The notes under the pieces were generated by a model. The model was not told the DNA's origin and did not search any database. It saw only the letters and a list, made by a program, of their open reading frames with translations. Both the position numbers and the translations under genes were made by a program. A stretch of 64,000 nt of DNA from Porphyra umbilicalis (taxonomy: Eukaryota > Rhodophyta > Bangiophyceae > Bangiales > Bangiaceae), in the NCBI GenBank assembly GCA_002049455.2, contig KV918785.1:384975-448974 (forward strand), given 5' to 3'. This document shows positions 9,495 to 19,946 of this stretch, in pieces. The first letter of the stretch is position 1, and each line of letters begins with the position of its first letter.

Positions 9495-11675
9495 ATGTGC
9501 CCGCCGTCGCCCTCGCCGCGCGGCATGCCTCGGGGTGGTTGTTCCGCACGGGACCGCGCGGCGCGTGCCGCCGTGCGAGACGTGGCGTCGCGCTTGGACG
9601 GGCGCCTCCACACCCTGCCGCCGGCGAGTGCCGCGAGCGCCGCCAACCGCGTGCCCCCCCCCCCGCCCGTCGACGCAGGCGGCTCGCCGGTGCGCCCCGT
9701 CGGGGCCAAGCGCGCCCGCACCGACCGGTCAGTGTCGGGCGGGGCGACCAAGCGCCGCCGGCGGGGCGAGACCGGCGACATTGTGCCCGAGCCCGAGCCC
9801 CCCGCCTCGCTCCCGTGGGAAACGGTGGCGGGCCACGACGCGCACGTGTCGCGGCTGCGCGAGGTGCTGGCGCTGCTCACCACCACGCCGCGCGGGGGAG
9901 GTGTCGGGCGGCCCCTGCCCTTTCCCCGGGGTGTGCTGCTGACCGGTCCGCCCGGGACGGGCAAGACGCTGAGCGTGCGGGTGCTCGCCTCGCACGCGCG
10001 GGCGGCCAATGGTGGCGTCCCCGTGCCTCTGTACCTCATCCGCGGCGGCGAAATCCTCTCCAAGTACGTCGGCGAGGGCGAGCGCCGCCTGCGCCGCCTG
10101 TTTGACACTGCGACCGCGGCGGCCCCGTCCATCTTGTTTTTCGACGAAGTCGACGCCCTCGCGGCGACGCGGGACGACAACCGCGACCACTCGCGGGTCG
10201 TCAACACCTTTCTCGCCTTGCTCGACGGCTTTCGCTCGCGCGGTCGCGTGTTGGTCCTCGCCGCGACCAACCGGGCGGACCTGTTGGACTCGGCGTTTCG
10301 GCGTCCGGGCCGGTTTGACTTGGAGCTCGACTTTCAGCTGCCCGACGCGTCCGACCGCCGGCGGCTGATGGCGTTGCACGCAGGCACGTCGGCAGACGAG
10401 ACGGCGGTCTCGTACGTCGTCCGACGCACAGACGGCTGGTCGGGAGCGGAAATCCGGGGCCTCGCCACCGAAGCCGTGTGCTGCGCGTGGCGCCGGACCG
10501 ACCCGCAGTGGCTCGAGGCGGTGGCGACCGCCGCCACAGACCCGGCGACAGTCGGGGGTGGTGCGGGGGGGGGGGGGGGGGGGGGGGGGGGCGCGCCGCC
10601 GCCGCCGCTCCCAGACGTGACGCACGCGGACTGGGACGTGGCGCTGGCCTCCCGAGCGCAGACCGCCCGGGCGGGGGTATCCCCGGCGCTGCACCGGCCG
10701 CTGCCGTTGCGCCTGAGCGCGCTCCTCGAGCCGACCGTGTCGGGGGTGGTGGGGGTCCTCAACACGCGCTTTCCGTTGGACAAGCTGACCACCCCCGGCG
10801 CCGAGTGGGCCACCCAGGCCGTGGGCGGGCCGACGTCAGTGCGTCTGCCGCCGCCATGCTCGCCGCGTGGCCGGTCCTCCCGCACCGCCTCTGCATTGCG
10901 GGGCGTGCGGGCATGGGGCAGTCGCTGGTTGGGGCTGCGGTGCTGTGCCACCTGCAGTCCCTGCCCGTGTTTGACGTCGGCTTCCTCTCCCTCACTGCGA
11001 GTGGCACCGACGGGCAGCTGCCGCTGCTGCTGTCCACGGTGGCGGCGGCCGTCCGCGTCGCGCCGTCGGTCCTGTACATGCCCGACGCCGAAATGTGGAT
11101 GGCCGAGTCTGCCGCCGCCGCCGACGGGTCGCCCACCGCGCTGCTGCGCAGCGTGCTGGCCCGCATCCCCGTCGACACGCCCGTGTTGGTGCTCGGCGTT
11201 GCCAACGCGGCCGAGGACGTGACAAACGCGTGGGCGCCGACGTGGTCGACGGTCGTGCGCATGGACGGGGCGTCGGAGCAGCAGCGGCGGCAGTACTGGT
11301 GCCCGGTCGTCGACGCGCTCAAAGCGGTCGTGCGCAAGCGTAAGACCGGCGTCGCGCGTGCCCAGCGTCACCGAGTTGCACGTTGCGTTGGACGGCGTGC
11401 ACCTCACGCACGCACCCGTGGACGAGATGGAGCGCGTTTTTCAGCAGCTCCTCGACGCCCTCGCGAGCGTACACGAGGCAGCAGCACCTGTGCCGCACGG
11501 GATCGACACGTGGGTGGTGACGGTGTTGGCGGCCATCGACCAGCTGTCTGGCAGCGGCGGCCGCACGTCCCTCGGTGGCGCACGTGCCGCTCGGTCGGCC
11601 TCGCACGCACCGGACGGTGTGGCTGCTGCCGCATCTGTGGGGCACCGCGCCGGTAGCCGCGGCACAAGCGACTGA
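9495..11675 (+). CDS. ATAD2/Yta7-like AAA+ ATPase, active-looking paralogue (two frame breaks)
   Basis: A nuclear role is suggested by two basic clusters near residues 75-95 (AKRARTD and TKRRRRG), by family a histone-handling ATPase. AAA1 is complete: GPPGTGKT, SKYVGEGERRLRR, Walker B ILFFDEVDAL (Glu codon 10146-10148), sensor ATNRAD, FRRPGRFDLEL, then GWSGAEIRGL. A 27-base G-run (10565-10591) interrupts the linker without changing frame. AAA2 is degenerate, as in ATAD2: CIAGRAGMGQS and SVLYMPDAEMWM. Frame 3 changes to frame 2 near 10840 and back to frame 3 near 11340, ending in a helical tail (VDEMERVFQQLLDAL) that aligns with the tail of the gene at 5055. No bromodomain seen. The breaks could be assembly errors or tiny introns; I found no short GT-AG intron that restores frame. 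Confidence 0.75.
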
Positions 11676-12557
11676 CGCGACGCCTGTCCCACCGTCGGAC
11701 GAGGCGTCGACCGCGCCGCCACCCCGAGCGGAGCGGGGCAAGCGCAACACCCGTCCCGTTCGCCGCTGCCACATCATGCTGTAGGGTGGGGGGGGGGTGT
11801 GGCAGCCACAAACCGCCGCAGCCGAGCGGCGTGCGTCGACCGTCCATTGTTCCTGCGAGTGGGGTGGTCCGTGCGCGTGGCACGGCGTGCCGACGTAGCG
11901 TGGATGCGATTGGCCGAGGTCGTCACGTGACAGTTTGCCGGTACTGTACGGATCCCCGCGTATGTTTACACCACTGTATACCGTCTGTGCAGGGAGATTT
12001 TCCACGTCTTGGGTGTTTAAAATCCCTCTTTTGCAACAACTGTCAAACGAGATGTCGACAATCCGGCAACGCCTCGCCCGGTGTGGCGACACACGCCGCT
12101 GCCAACGGTCGCGTGGTCTGTCCCGCTTGGCTGCACGCGTCTCGGCCCGCGCCAGGGGGATTGCACAGGCGTCGCCGCTCCATCGCGTCGGCTGCCGCGC
12201 CAACGCGCCCATCCGCACGTGCGTGGCGTGCGGGCGCGCACGGGTGAGACCCCCTTGCTCCCGTAATAATTTGGACGGCACAGGGCGAAGTGAATCACGG
12301 CTGTCAACCCCGTGCGGCCGATGCGGACAGACCACACGAGCACTACATACGCGAGGCGGGCTACAAGCTTCTCACAGAGACCTCGGGCTGACGCTGCCCT
12401 TTCCCCGGCTCAGTGGCGCTGCACTGGGGGTGGGACGCAAATGTCATTGCCGGCAATGGGGACCCACATTGGAATCTGAAATCGGCCTGTGCGTGGTCAC
12501 CAGGGCCGATTTTTTCTTCGAGCCCATGTGGATTACAGTCATTATTCGAATATGTCC
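11676..12557. other. intergenic region downstream of the second AAA gene
   Basis: No convincing gene. Contains GTCACGTGAC at 11922-11931, a twin of the G-box at 4683, and moderately GC-rich unique sequence. Confidence 0.6.
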
Positions 12558-12600
12558 GGCTTGGTTATATCCACAGTGGATATAACCAAGCCGTATAAAT
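12558..12600. promoter_or_regulatory. 35 bp perfect inverted repeat abutting a TATA box
   Basis: Arms GGCTTGGTTATATCCAC (12558-12574) and its exact complement (12576-12592) are separated by a single A. TATAAAT (12594-12600) follows immediately. The nearest ATG on the + strand is at 12635. This could be a dimer-binding operator, a cruciform or a remnant of a hairpin element. Whether it drives a gene is unknown, since the reading frame after 12635 becomes antisense-like within about 40 codons. Confidence 0.65.
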
Positions 12601-12780
12601 CGTGGAAAGTTGCATTGCTGAAGGACTGGATGCGATGGACTCGACGCCGTCAGCCGATGCACCCCTTGCACCAGCGCGCCTCGGTCCTGTTGTCGCCCTC
12701 ATCATCGCACGCAACGCTTCTCGCATGCAAGCATTGCCCGCAGCCACCGCATCCAACCATCGTCATCCACAACGAGCCGT

Positions 12781-13110
12781 TTATTGGTCCCCATCCTCCC
12801 CCGCCAAAACCAAGTCCACCGTTTCAGCAACAGCCCCACAGTCGTCCTCGGCCGCCAACCACCGTCGCACAGCGTCCTCGCGGTCCGCCGTGCTCATACC
12901 TCCAAACTCCTCCGACAACGTGGTGTTGGCCATCAGGGCCACGAGGTCGGAAACGTCGGTGTGTGCGTTGTCGGTCACGGGCTGCACCCCATGCACCTGC
13001 CGCCGCACCTCCGCCACCGCCTCTCTCGGTAGGACGTCAGCTTGTAGCCAGCAATTGTCCTTCAACAGCGGGCAAATATGCAGTAAACTCTTGGTGGTGA
13101 GGACTCGCAC
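12781..13110 (-). CDS. hypothetical acidic protein fragment
   Basis: About 95 residues read like protein (for example PREAVAEVRRQVHGVQ, VSDLVALMANTTL, STADREDAVRRWLAAEDD) with an acidic C-terminus; the opposite strand is Ser/Arg/Thr-rich like an antisense shadow. The stop TAA overlaps an AATAAA. There is no in-frame ATG at the 5' side (the first usable codon is GTG), so it would need an upstream exon or is a remnant. Family not recognised. Confidence 0.3.
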   Translation of the reverse strand: MRVLTTKSLLHICPLLKDNCWLQADVLPREAVAEVRRQVHGVQPVTDNAHTDVSDLVALMANTTLSEEFGGMSTADREDAVRRWLAAEDDCGAVAETVDLVLAGEDGDQ

Positions 13111-13258
13111 ACCAACCGAATACTTCTCGGTTTGTTAAATACACCTGTGAAACGCAGGCTACTTCTGCAACGACCCCCTGACATAATCGGATATTGACTG
13201 TAACTTTCCGGGCCGACGAAGATGTATTGCTTTACAGCGTTAGAAGCGTCTCAACGCG

Positions 13259-14433
13259 ATGAAGAATGCCCCGCCGTGGCCGTCGAGCTCACCGCACCGG
13301 AAGTGTGCTGCACATGACCTGGTGGAACGCGGCCGCAGCGCACTCCACATCGGCATGTGGGGGATGGAAGCCAGTCCTCCTCTGCGACCATGGCATCGTT
13401 TGCACCCCCCCCCCCCCCCCCGGCCACCGCCACCGCCACCGCCCCCGCCCCCGCCGCCGCCGCCGGCCTTGGCGCTGCCGCTCGCCGCGGCACCTCCCAC
13501 TGAAAGGCAACCCTTCTTCGTGTTCTCTGGATCGGTTTTCCCCTCCCGCGCTTTGTTTTCAACAACCAGTCCGCCGCGCCATCGACGACAACACCGCCAG
13601 GGAGCTGCTTTGGGCCGCCAATCTCGTCGTCAGCTGCTGCTCGACGGGCGGATGGGCTCAGTAGCCTTTGTTGCGAATGCAACTGACGACCTGGACGCCC
13701 TCCATGTGGCGGCTGAGCTCGGCATCAAGGGGGTGGCGACCTACGGCGGCATCTCGGAGGCTGCCGTTTCCGGAAAGTTGCGCGCTCACGTGCCTTTCGT
13801 CAGGCGGCTCCGTAAGCGCGTCACCTCTGTCGCCGAAATGCAAATGAGGTTGACCCAGAGGTTGCGGCGGGACACCTCGTCGCTCAAAAGAAAGACCGAC
13901 GCGTTGGCGGCGGGTGGCGGGGACACCTTCCGGCTCCGCACGGGCATCAGCCGCGTAAAGGCTCGCATCCTCCAGCTGAATTCCGACCTCAAGACGATTC
14001 GTCAAGTCACCGACAAGGCCATTGTGGAGCTGGGTCAACGTGAGCACATCCTCAACCACCTCTGCGCGACTGCCCGTAACGCTTTCTGCCGCACCCAGTG
14101 GCGCATGGGTTTCGCCCAAGGGATGCGGGAGCTGATGGCGGCGAGCGTCATGTCGAGTGGATCGACGGGCCAGGACGCGACTGCCGAGCCGCCGGTGCTG
14201 CCATCGCCGTCTGCACCCTGGCGCCGACGGAGGTGCCCTCCCTCGGCCAGCACGTGCGACACAAGATGCTCGTGTCGCGAGCCGCCGCCGAGGCGACGCG
14301 GTCGGATGCGATCGAGCTGCTGCCCGCGTCGGAGACGCAGTACCAGACACTGGAGGACTGTGCGAGGCCGGGGCAACAGGCTGCCGTATGTTATATTTCC
14401 TGGTCTTTACGACAGGGTACTCTCAAAGTGTAG
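13259..14433 (+). pseudogene. broken gene encoding a helical/coiled-coil protein, three frames
   Basis: Coding character moves between frames. Frame 3 to about 13660 includes CFQQPVRRAIDDNTARELLW. Frame 2 from about 13650 to 14200 includes LHVAAELGIKGVATYGG, VPFVRRLRKRVTSVAEMQ and ARILQLNSDLKTIRQVTD. Frame 1 from about 14190 includes TLAPTEVPSLGQHVRHKM. The centre is Leu/Arg/Lys-rich and probably alpha-helical. A long (CCG)n/poly-C stretch at 13398-13470 lies near the start. Possible ATGs are at 13259 and 13266. I do not recognise the family. The frame changes are not confined to homopolymers, so decay is more likely than assembly error; a spliced gene is the alternative. Confidence 0.4.
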
Positions 14434-14689
14434 TGCTGCACACATATGCTTAGATCGTGGGACTTGCTCTCCGTTTCAGAGGTGACAGTCTGCATTCATA
14501 TTCTCGGCCTGTTGTGCTCTGCTGTTTCGTGTCGGACATACGGAAAACACTCACCGCCTGTCAGGCAAAGCACTGGTCCCGGCCGAGGTGGGAGTGAGCT
14601 GGACAGTGTCCGCACCACGGCCGGAGCGCCACCCCCCACAAGCTGGAATGCAGGAACGTTTGTGATTGGCCAAGAGGAGCAACAGCAGT
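14434..14689. other. intergenic, no feature seen
   Basis: Between the broken gene and the truncated MITE relative. No reading frame with protein character. Confidence 0.5.
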
Positions 14690-15025
14690 GCATGTTGGGT
14701 CCCATCTGTACAGAATGTGCCCGTACGGCCCGCACACGCACGATCGGCGCACTCGTTTTTCTCAGAATAATTGAGAATCCTGAAGAAAATCTCGATAACT
14801 CACTGCTCTGGGCTACTTTACCACATGAGACGACTGAGAACGGAAGAATATCTCAAGAAAACCGAAAATCTCGATTCTCCACGAACCTGGCGGTTGGAGA
14901 GCCAATGGCCCGTCGAAGATACGCACTCAGCAGCTGTTTGATGCTGTTCTAGACCAATGGTTGGCCTGTTTTACAAAGCAGTCCCGGTCTTGGCCGATGA
15001 GGACAAAATGGGGGGATCAGCAATA
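14690..15025 (-). mobile_element. truncated relative of the 21895-22339 MITE, inverted
   Basis: The reverse complement of this stretch aligns over about 330 bp with the element at 21895. Shared blocks are TATTGCTGATCCC at its outer end, TTTTGTCCTCATCG, AACAGCTGCTGAG, TCGAGATTTTC, GGCCGTACGGGCACATTCTG and ACATGCACTGCTG. Only the end at 15025 carries the TIR; the end near 14690 lacks it. Confidence 0.65.
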
Positions 15026-16275
15026 CATTGAGGGAGAATGTCTTTTCGATGCTGTCATAGAATTCCGAGCTTCGTCACTGTAATGGCGGCTAGTCGTCCT
15101 GTCCCTTTGCTCTTGTGACCACCATGGCGTTGGGTCCCTTTTTTTTTACCCCGTTGTCGCTGTGTCTTTTTCTCTTCTCCAGTTGTCGCGTCCCCATTGT
15201 CGGTCCCCATTTGATATCTTCATCTTTGTCGTATGGTTCTCAGTATAAAACAATGGTCAGCAAAGCAAACAAGCACAGCTCCCGGCGCGCCGCCACACGC
15301 AGGGGGAGGTCGACAGCGGAGGCCGCCAGATGCCTCAAGAAATGAACAAGAGATGAGTAAACACTCCGGCAGGGACCGGGGGGGGGAACGGGGAAGGACG
15401 TGAAACGCATGGAGGAAAAAAACGAACGTCAGTACAGCTCGACTTGCATGGCGTGCGGATGGGGGGAGGGAGGGGGGCAAAGAATGGGGCAGATGCGGCG
15501 CGCGGGCGCAAAGAAAGGGGGAGGGGGGGGGGCAAAAAAAGGGGCGGCCTTGGTGTGGAGTGTATACTGTACAGTGGGGGTTCCCCGAAGGTATCTGTAA
15601 ACGCTTTTGGCGGAATCTGTAATCGCTTGCGTGTGTAATCCATCTGGACCAGAGCGATCGTGAGCCATCGAATGCTGAAACGTGGATATTCTTGATTGGG
15701 CGTGTAGATGGGACCATCCAATCAAATGGCCTAGAGGGTGACCATCAAATCGACTAGGGCCATCCATTCTATGCAACGTGGCTGCCTGAGCGTTGAGAAC
15801 ACGAATGGATCCCTACTAGAAGCTTCGCTAATTATCATCCACAGCGGTTCTTCTACCGAGCAGAATGGGAAGGAGGCAGCAGTGGGTCGGGGACGCACGC
15901 TGGGCTCCGCACCTGCAGCAGACGCCGGAGGTACACAGTGGTTCAAGCGGAACACCTGTGGCAATGCGCGTGATATCGCGATGGCCTACTGGCATTGCTC
16001 AAAGGAGCACAACTGGATCAGGTCTAATCTGCTGCGGCGTGCCTGTGAAAGCGGCCATGACTGCTCGTGGCGGACGAGGCGGGAAGATTAGATGCAGCGA
16101 TGCATCCGTGATGGGCCACCGATCCGTGTCAACAATCTGGCCAAGATCCGCACGCGTTCGTGCGACGTGTCAACCTCGTTTTCGATGTGACAAGCGCGCC
16201 ATCCGCACAGCGTCCCCGACCACCTCTGCTCTCCGTCCCCCCGCCTCCCCCCCACCCCGCTCCCTCCCCCTGCCG
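15026..16275. other. intergenic, pyrimidine- and G-rich stretches
   Basis: No supported gene. Holds a T-run near 15135, TATAAAA at 15244, G-rich low-complexity DNA at 15460-15545, and a lower-GC stretch at 15590-15850. Pyrimidine-rich sequence at 16230-16270 runs into the helicase leader. Confidence 0.55.
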
Positions 16276-16305
16276 ATGAGCACCCCGCACCTCGCCCACG
16301 TATGA
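16276..16305 (+). promoter_or_regulatory. 9-codon uORF overlapping the helicase start (ATGA)
   Basis: ATG at 16276 encodes MSTPHLAHV and stops at TGA 16303-16305. The helicase ATG is 16302-16304, so stop and start share ATGA. If the transcript starts upstream, helicase translation would need leaky scanning or termination-reinitiation. Confidence 0.5.
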
Positions 16306-19300
16306 AGCGTCTTACAACCGCTCAGGCGTTGGCGGTCGGCAGCCCTTCTAGCCGCCCGCTGGCCATCGTCGCTGGCGCCGGCGCCGGCAAGACGCTCGTC
16401 CTTCTCCGACGGGCGCTTGCCCTTCCCCCCACCCACTCACCTGGCGGCGGGCCACCCCTGCCGGTGCTCATCTTAACATTTAGCCGCGCGGCGGCGGCTG
16501 AGGTGCGTAGTCGCCTCGCCGCAGCCGCGCCGACAACCACGACGGCGCCACTTCCGGGCGCGCATGTAACAACCTTTCACGCGCTTGGACTAGCGGTTCT
16601 CCGCTCCGCCACGGACGCAGAGCTGGAGCCCCTCAGTCGAAAGCGGGGTTTTTCGCTGTACCCCACCCGCCAGCAGCGGCAGGTTGTCGAGGAGGCACTT
16701 GCGGCGGCTGCGGGAGGTGGCGGTGGCAGTGACGCTGCGGTTGTTGCCGGCGTGCACAAGCGCATTCAAGCTCGCAAGGTGCTCTCGTCAGCCGTGGCGC
16801 TGCAGCGCTCGCTGGTGCGTGGAAGCAGAGATGGAGTGCAGGGGGGGGATGGAGCGATGCGTGGGCGTGCGGAGGAGGGGCAAGTCGTCGGCGGCGATTT
16901 TGTGAACAACGGCGCTATCGGCGGTGCCATTGTCGGAAGCAGCCATCATCAAGTCCACAGCGGCAATGTCAGCCGTAGCGACGCCTCGGAAGAGCTGCCC
17001 TTGTTTGTCTCTGATGCCTTCGACGCCGCCGCTCGTACTGACGCAGACATTGCGGGTGTCGGCGACGCGTATGAAACGCGGATGGCGCGGTACAATGCGC
17101 TCGATTTCGGGGACTTGCTGACGCTCGCCGTCGCCCTCCTGGCTGGCTGCGGGCCGCTGCGGCGGCGGTGGCGGCGGCGCTTTGGCCACATCCTCGTCGA
17201 CGAGTGGCAAGACGTGAGCGCCGCCAATGTGCACCTCCTCAAGCTACTCGCTGGACACGACCCAGCGTGCGGCGAGGACGCGATCGACCGGAGCACTGGC
17301 GGCGGTGTCACCGACGGTGACGCTGGCCCGCCGCTGTCGCCCACCGGTGTCACGGTCGTTGGGTGTGACGATCAGGCCATCTATGGATTCCGGGGCGCCT
17401 CCCCCGCTGCCTTCTCCCACTTTAACGACCACTTTGCCGGCCTCCCGCACCGGCCTGTGCGGACGCTCGTGCTCGGCGAAAACCACCGAAGCAGCGGCGC
17501 CATTGTGCGCGCCTGTGCGTCATTGATTGGCGCCGCGGGGCCGGGTCGGTTGGCCAAGCGTCTCAGCACCCGCAACGCGGTCGGTGCGGACGTGGCCATC
17601 GCTCGTTGCCGCATCGCCGCCGTGGAGGTGGGATGGATCCACTCCCAGGTGCTCGCCGCAGCCAACGACGTGGACGACCCGGTGCCGCTAGGGGACATGG
17701 CCGTCCTCCTCCGCACGCGGGCGCTCGTTGCGGAATTTGCTGGTGCGCTCCGCGAGCGTGGCCTGGAAGTCGTCGCGTTTTCGCCTGCGGGGGGGACGGG
17801 GGACGTGGGGGGTGGGGCGGCGAAGACAAGCGGAAGTGATGGGGCGGGGCGCGGGCAGGCGACAGGGAGGGGGGGGCTCCCAGGGGCGGCGGCGGCAGCC
17901 GCACGGTCGCATCGGCGCCGCCGGGCAGCGCCATGCACTCAATTGTGGCGCTGCTGCGGTTGGCGGCGAACGCGGCCGACGATGGGGCGTTTGAGGTCGT
18001 TGCGCGGGCGTTTGCACCAACTCTAACGCCGGCGACTGGGGCGCTGCTGGCTGACGCTGCCGCCGCCGCCGCGACCACCGCCGCCGGAAGGTCCGCGCCG
18101 TCTCACCCCATCCCCCTCCTGACCGCCGCCCGCCGGGTGCATGCGGCTGGAGCGGCTGACGCGCACCCTCCCGCCCCCCCCACCCCCCTCCCACCCGACC
18201 AGCGGGGAGCCTTGCGGCGCCTACTCCTCGCCGTTGACGCCATCCACGGAGCGGCCAAGCGCGACGGCGGGGGCGTCCGACTCGGCCCGCTCGTTGACGC
18301 GGCGCTCGCTGCCGCGTCGGCCGCTGCGGCCGCGTGCCCGGAACTCCCCTCCCAATCCCAGTCAGAGGGGGCGGTAGCGGGCGCGTTGCGGACCGACTGG
18401 ACGGTGCGGCTATTAACGGGGCTCGCACGGGCGGTGGACGGGGCGGCGGTGGCAACGGCGGCGGCCGCCATGGCGTCGGGGGGGCGCCCCGGCCGTGGTC
18501 CGCCGTCGCCGGCTGACGATATCATTGGCGGGTTGCTCGCCGCCGCCGCGCCGGCGGCGGCCGTGGCGGCGCCACGCCAGCCGGCGCGGTCGGGGCGGCG
18601 TCCGCTATCGTCGAGCGGCGGTGGGGGCACCAAGCGGCGACGGCGGCCGCGGTCGGCTGGCACCTCCCCCGCCGGCTCGGCCGGCAGCAGCAACGAAGAC
18701 GACGGCGGGTCGGTTGACTTTATCGCCGCCCTCACCGCCGACGCGGTGGCGAAAATGCGGGCACCCGCCAAGCGCCGGCCCGGTAGCGGTGGTGGGTGGG
18801 GCGGAGGGGGGGGCGGCGGCCGCGGCGGCGGCCGCGGGGGAGCGGGGGGTGGAATGGCGGCGGGTCGTCGGGCGCCGCCATCAGCGGGGGCTCTCGCCCC
18901 GACACCTCGCTCTCACGGTCCTTTGAGGTGGATGTCGCGCGGCGGTTAGCCGCCTCCCAAGGCGGCGCTGGGCTCGAGGCGGGCCTCCGCCGCCTCAGGG
19001 GGCTCCTGGACGAACTCGCGGCTCGCGAGTGGGAGGCGACAGAGGGGCTGCCGCCACCCCCTAGCGACGAGGCCGACGGCGGCGGCGGTGGCGCTGCCGC
19101 TGCTCCCCCTTTGGCGTTGACCGTGACGACCATCCACGCGGCCAAGGGCCGCGAGTGGGCCATCGTCTTTGTCCCGCGCCTCAACATGGACGTACTGCCA
19201 CTGCCGCCCCCGGGCGCCGGCGATGCGGCCGCCGCGGAGCAGCAGTTGGACGAAGAGCGCCGGCTGGCGTACGTTGCCTGCTCCCGCGCGCGCCGCCGCC

Positions 19301-19776
19301 TGTGCGTCAGCTGGGCCGAGGCGACGCCGAGCGGGGGGGCGGGCGCTCCGTCCCCCTTTTTGGACGAGCTGACCGCCGCCGCCAAGGGCAAGGATGGGGG
19401 CGGGGGGGTTACGTGGGAGGAAATCAATGAGGTGTGGGCGCCGCCCCCGCCGGCGGGGGACGCACACCGCGGTGCTTCCCCCGCAGTGAGGGGAAAGGGC
19501 ACGGCGACCGCAACGGTCGCCGCCGCCGGCGGGGGCGGCGGCATGGCCGCCCGCACCGTGACGATCGTGCGCGGGCGGGCGGGGGCGAGGTCAGGAGTGG
19601 GGGGGCGGCAGGGCCGCCTCGCTTTTGCCCCAGCTGGCGGCGGCGCCCGTGGGCGCCCGGCGAGCGGCGTCGGTGGCGCTGCCTCGTCACCCGCACCGCA
19701 AGCGAGGAAACGAGGCGGCCGTGGGGACGTTGGGGGTGCGAGGGGCGGCGACGCCAGCAGTGACGAGTATACGTGA
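16302..19776 (+). CDS. UvrD/PcrA/Rep-type superfamily 1 DNA helicase (two frame breaks)
   Basis: An SF1A 3'-5' DNA helicase that unwinds DNA in repair or fork restart, by family. All diagnostic motifs are visible in order: motif I VAGAGAGKT (residues 23-31), LTFSRAAAAEVRSRL (Ia), TTFHALGLAVLR, Walker B ILVDEWQDVS, motif III VVGCDDQAIYGFRGA, motif IV LGENHRSSGAIVRA, motif V TVTTIHAAKGREWAIVF and motif VI ERRLAYVACSRARRRL. Motif II has DEWQD where most relatives have DEFQD. Long Ala/Gly-rich insertions lie between motifs IV and V. Frame 3 passes to frame 2 near 17830-17935 and to frame 1 in the G-rich 18800-18890 stretch, both beside G-runs. The C-terminus (after about 19480) is low complexity. 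It ends 170 bp from the convergent gene at 19947. Confidence 0.85.
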
Positions 19777-19946
19777 GCCGGCGGCGGTCGGCGGCGACGC
19801 GCGCGGCGCGTCCCTGGGAAACTGTGCAGCAAAGCCCGTCACTCCCTACCCCACAACGACCCACGCGGGGCAGGGGGCCAAGCCCCAACCCATCGACGGC
19901 GGGGGCCATGGAACAAAACGCGACGCACGCGCCCCTCCGACCCCCG

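Noticed and set aside
11341-11366. Mini-intron GTAAG...CCCAG of 26 bp in the second AAA gene
   Set aside because: Good-looking ends, but removing 26 bp does not restore the required frame, and the length is implausibly short.
5055-11675. Reading the AAA pair as CDC48/p97 or proteasomal ATPases
   Set aside because: The second module (degenerate P-loop GxxGxGQ with VLFIPHAHLWV or VLYMPDAEMWM) fits ATAD2/Yta7, and no CDC48 N-domain or second intact P-loop is present.
12602-13138. Plus-strand gene driven by the TATA at 12594
   Set aside because: After about 40 codons the sequence is Ser/Arg/Thr-rich and antisense to a better minus-strand frame. Kept only as a promoter-like feature.
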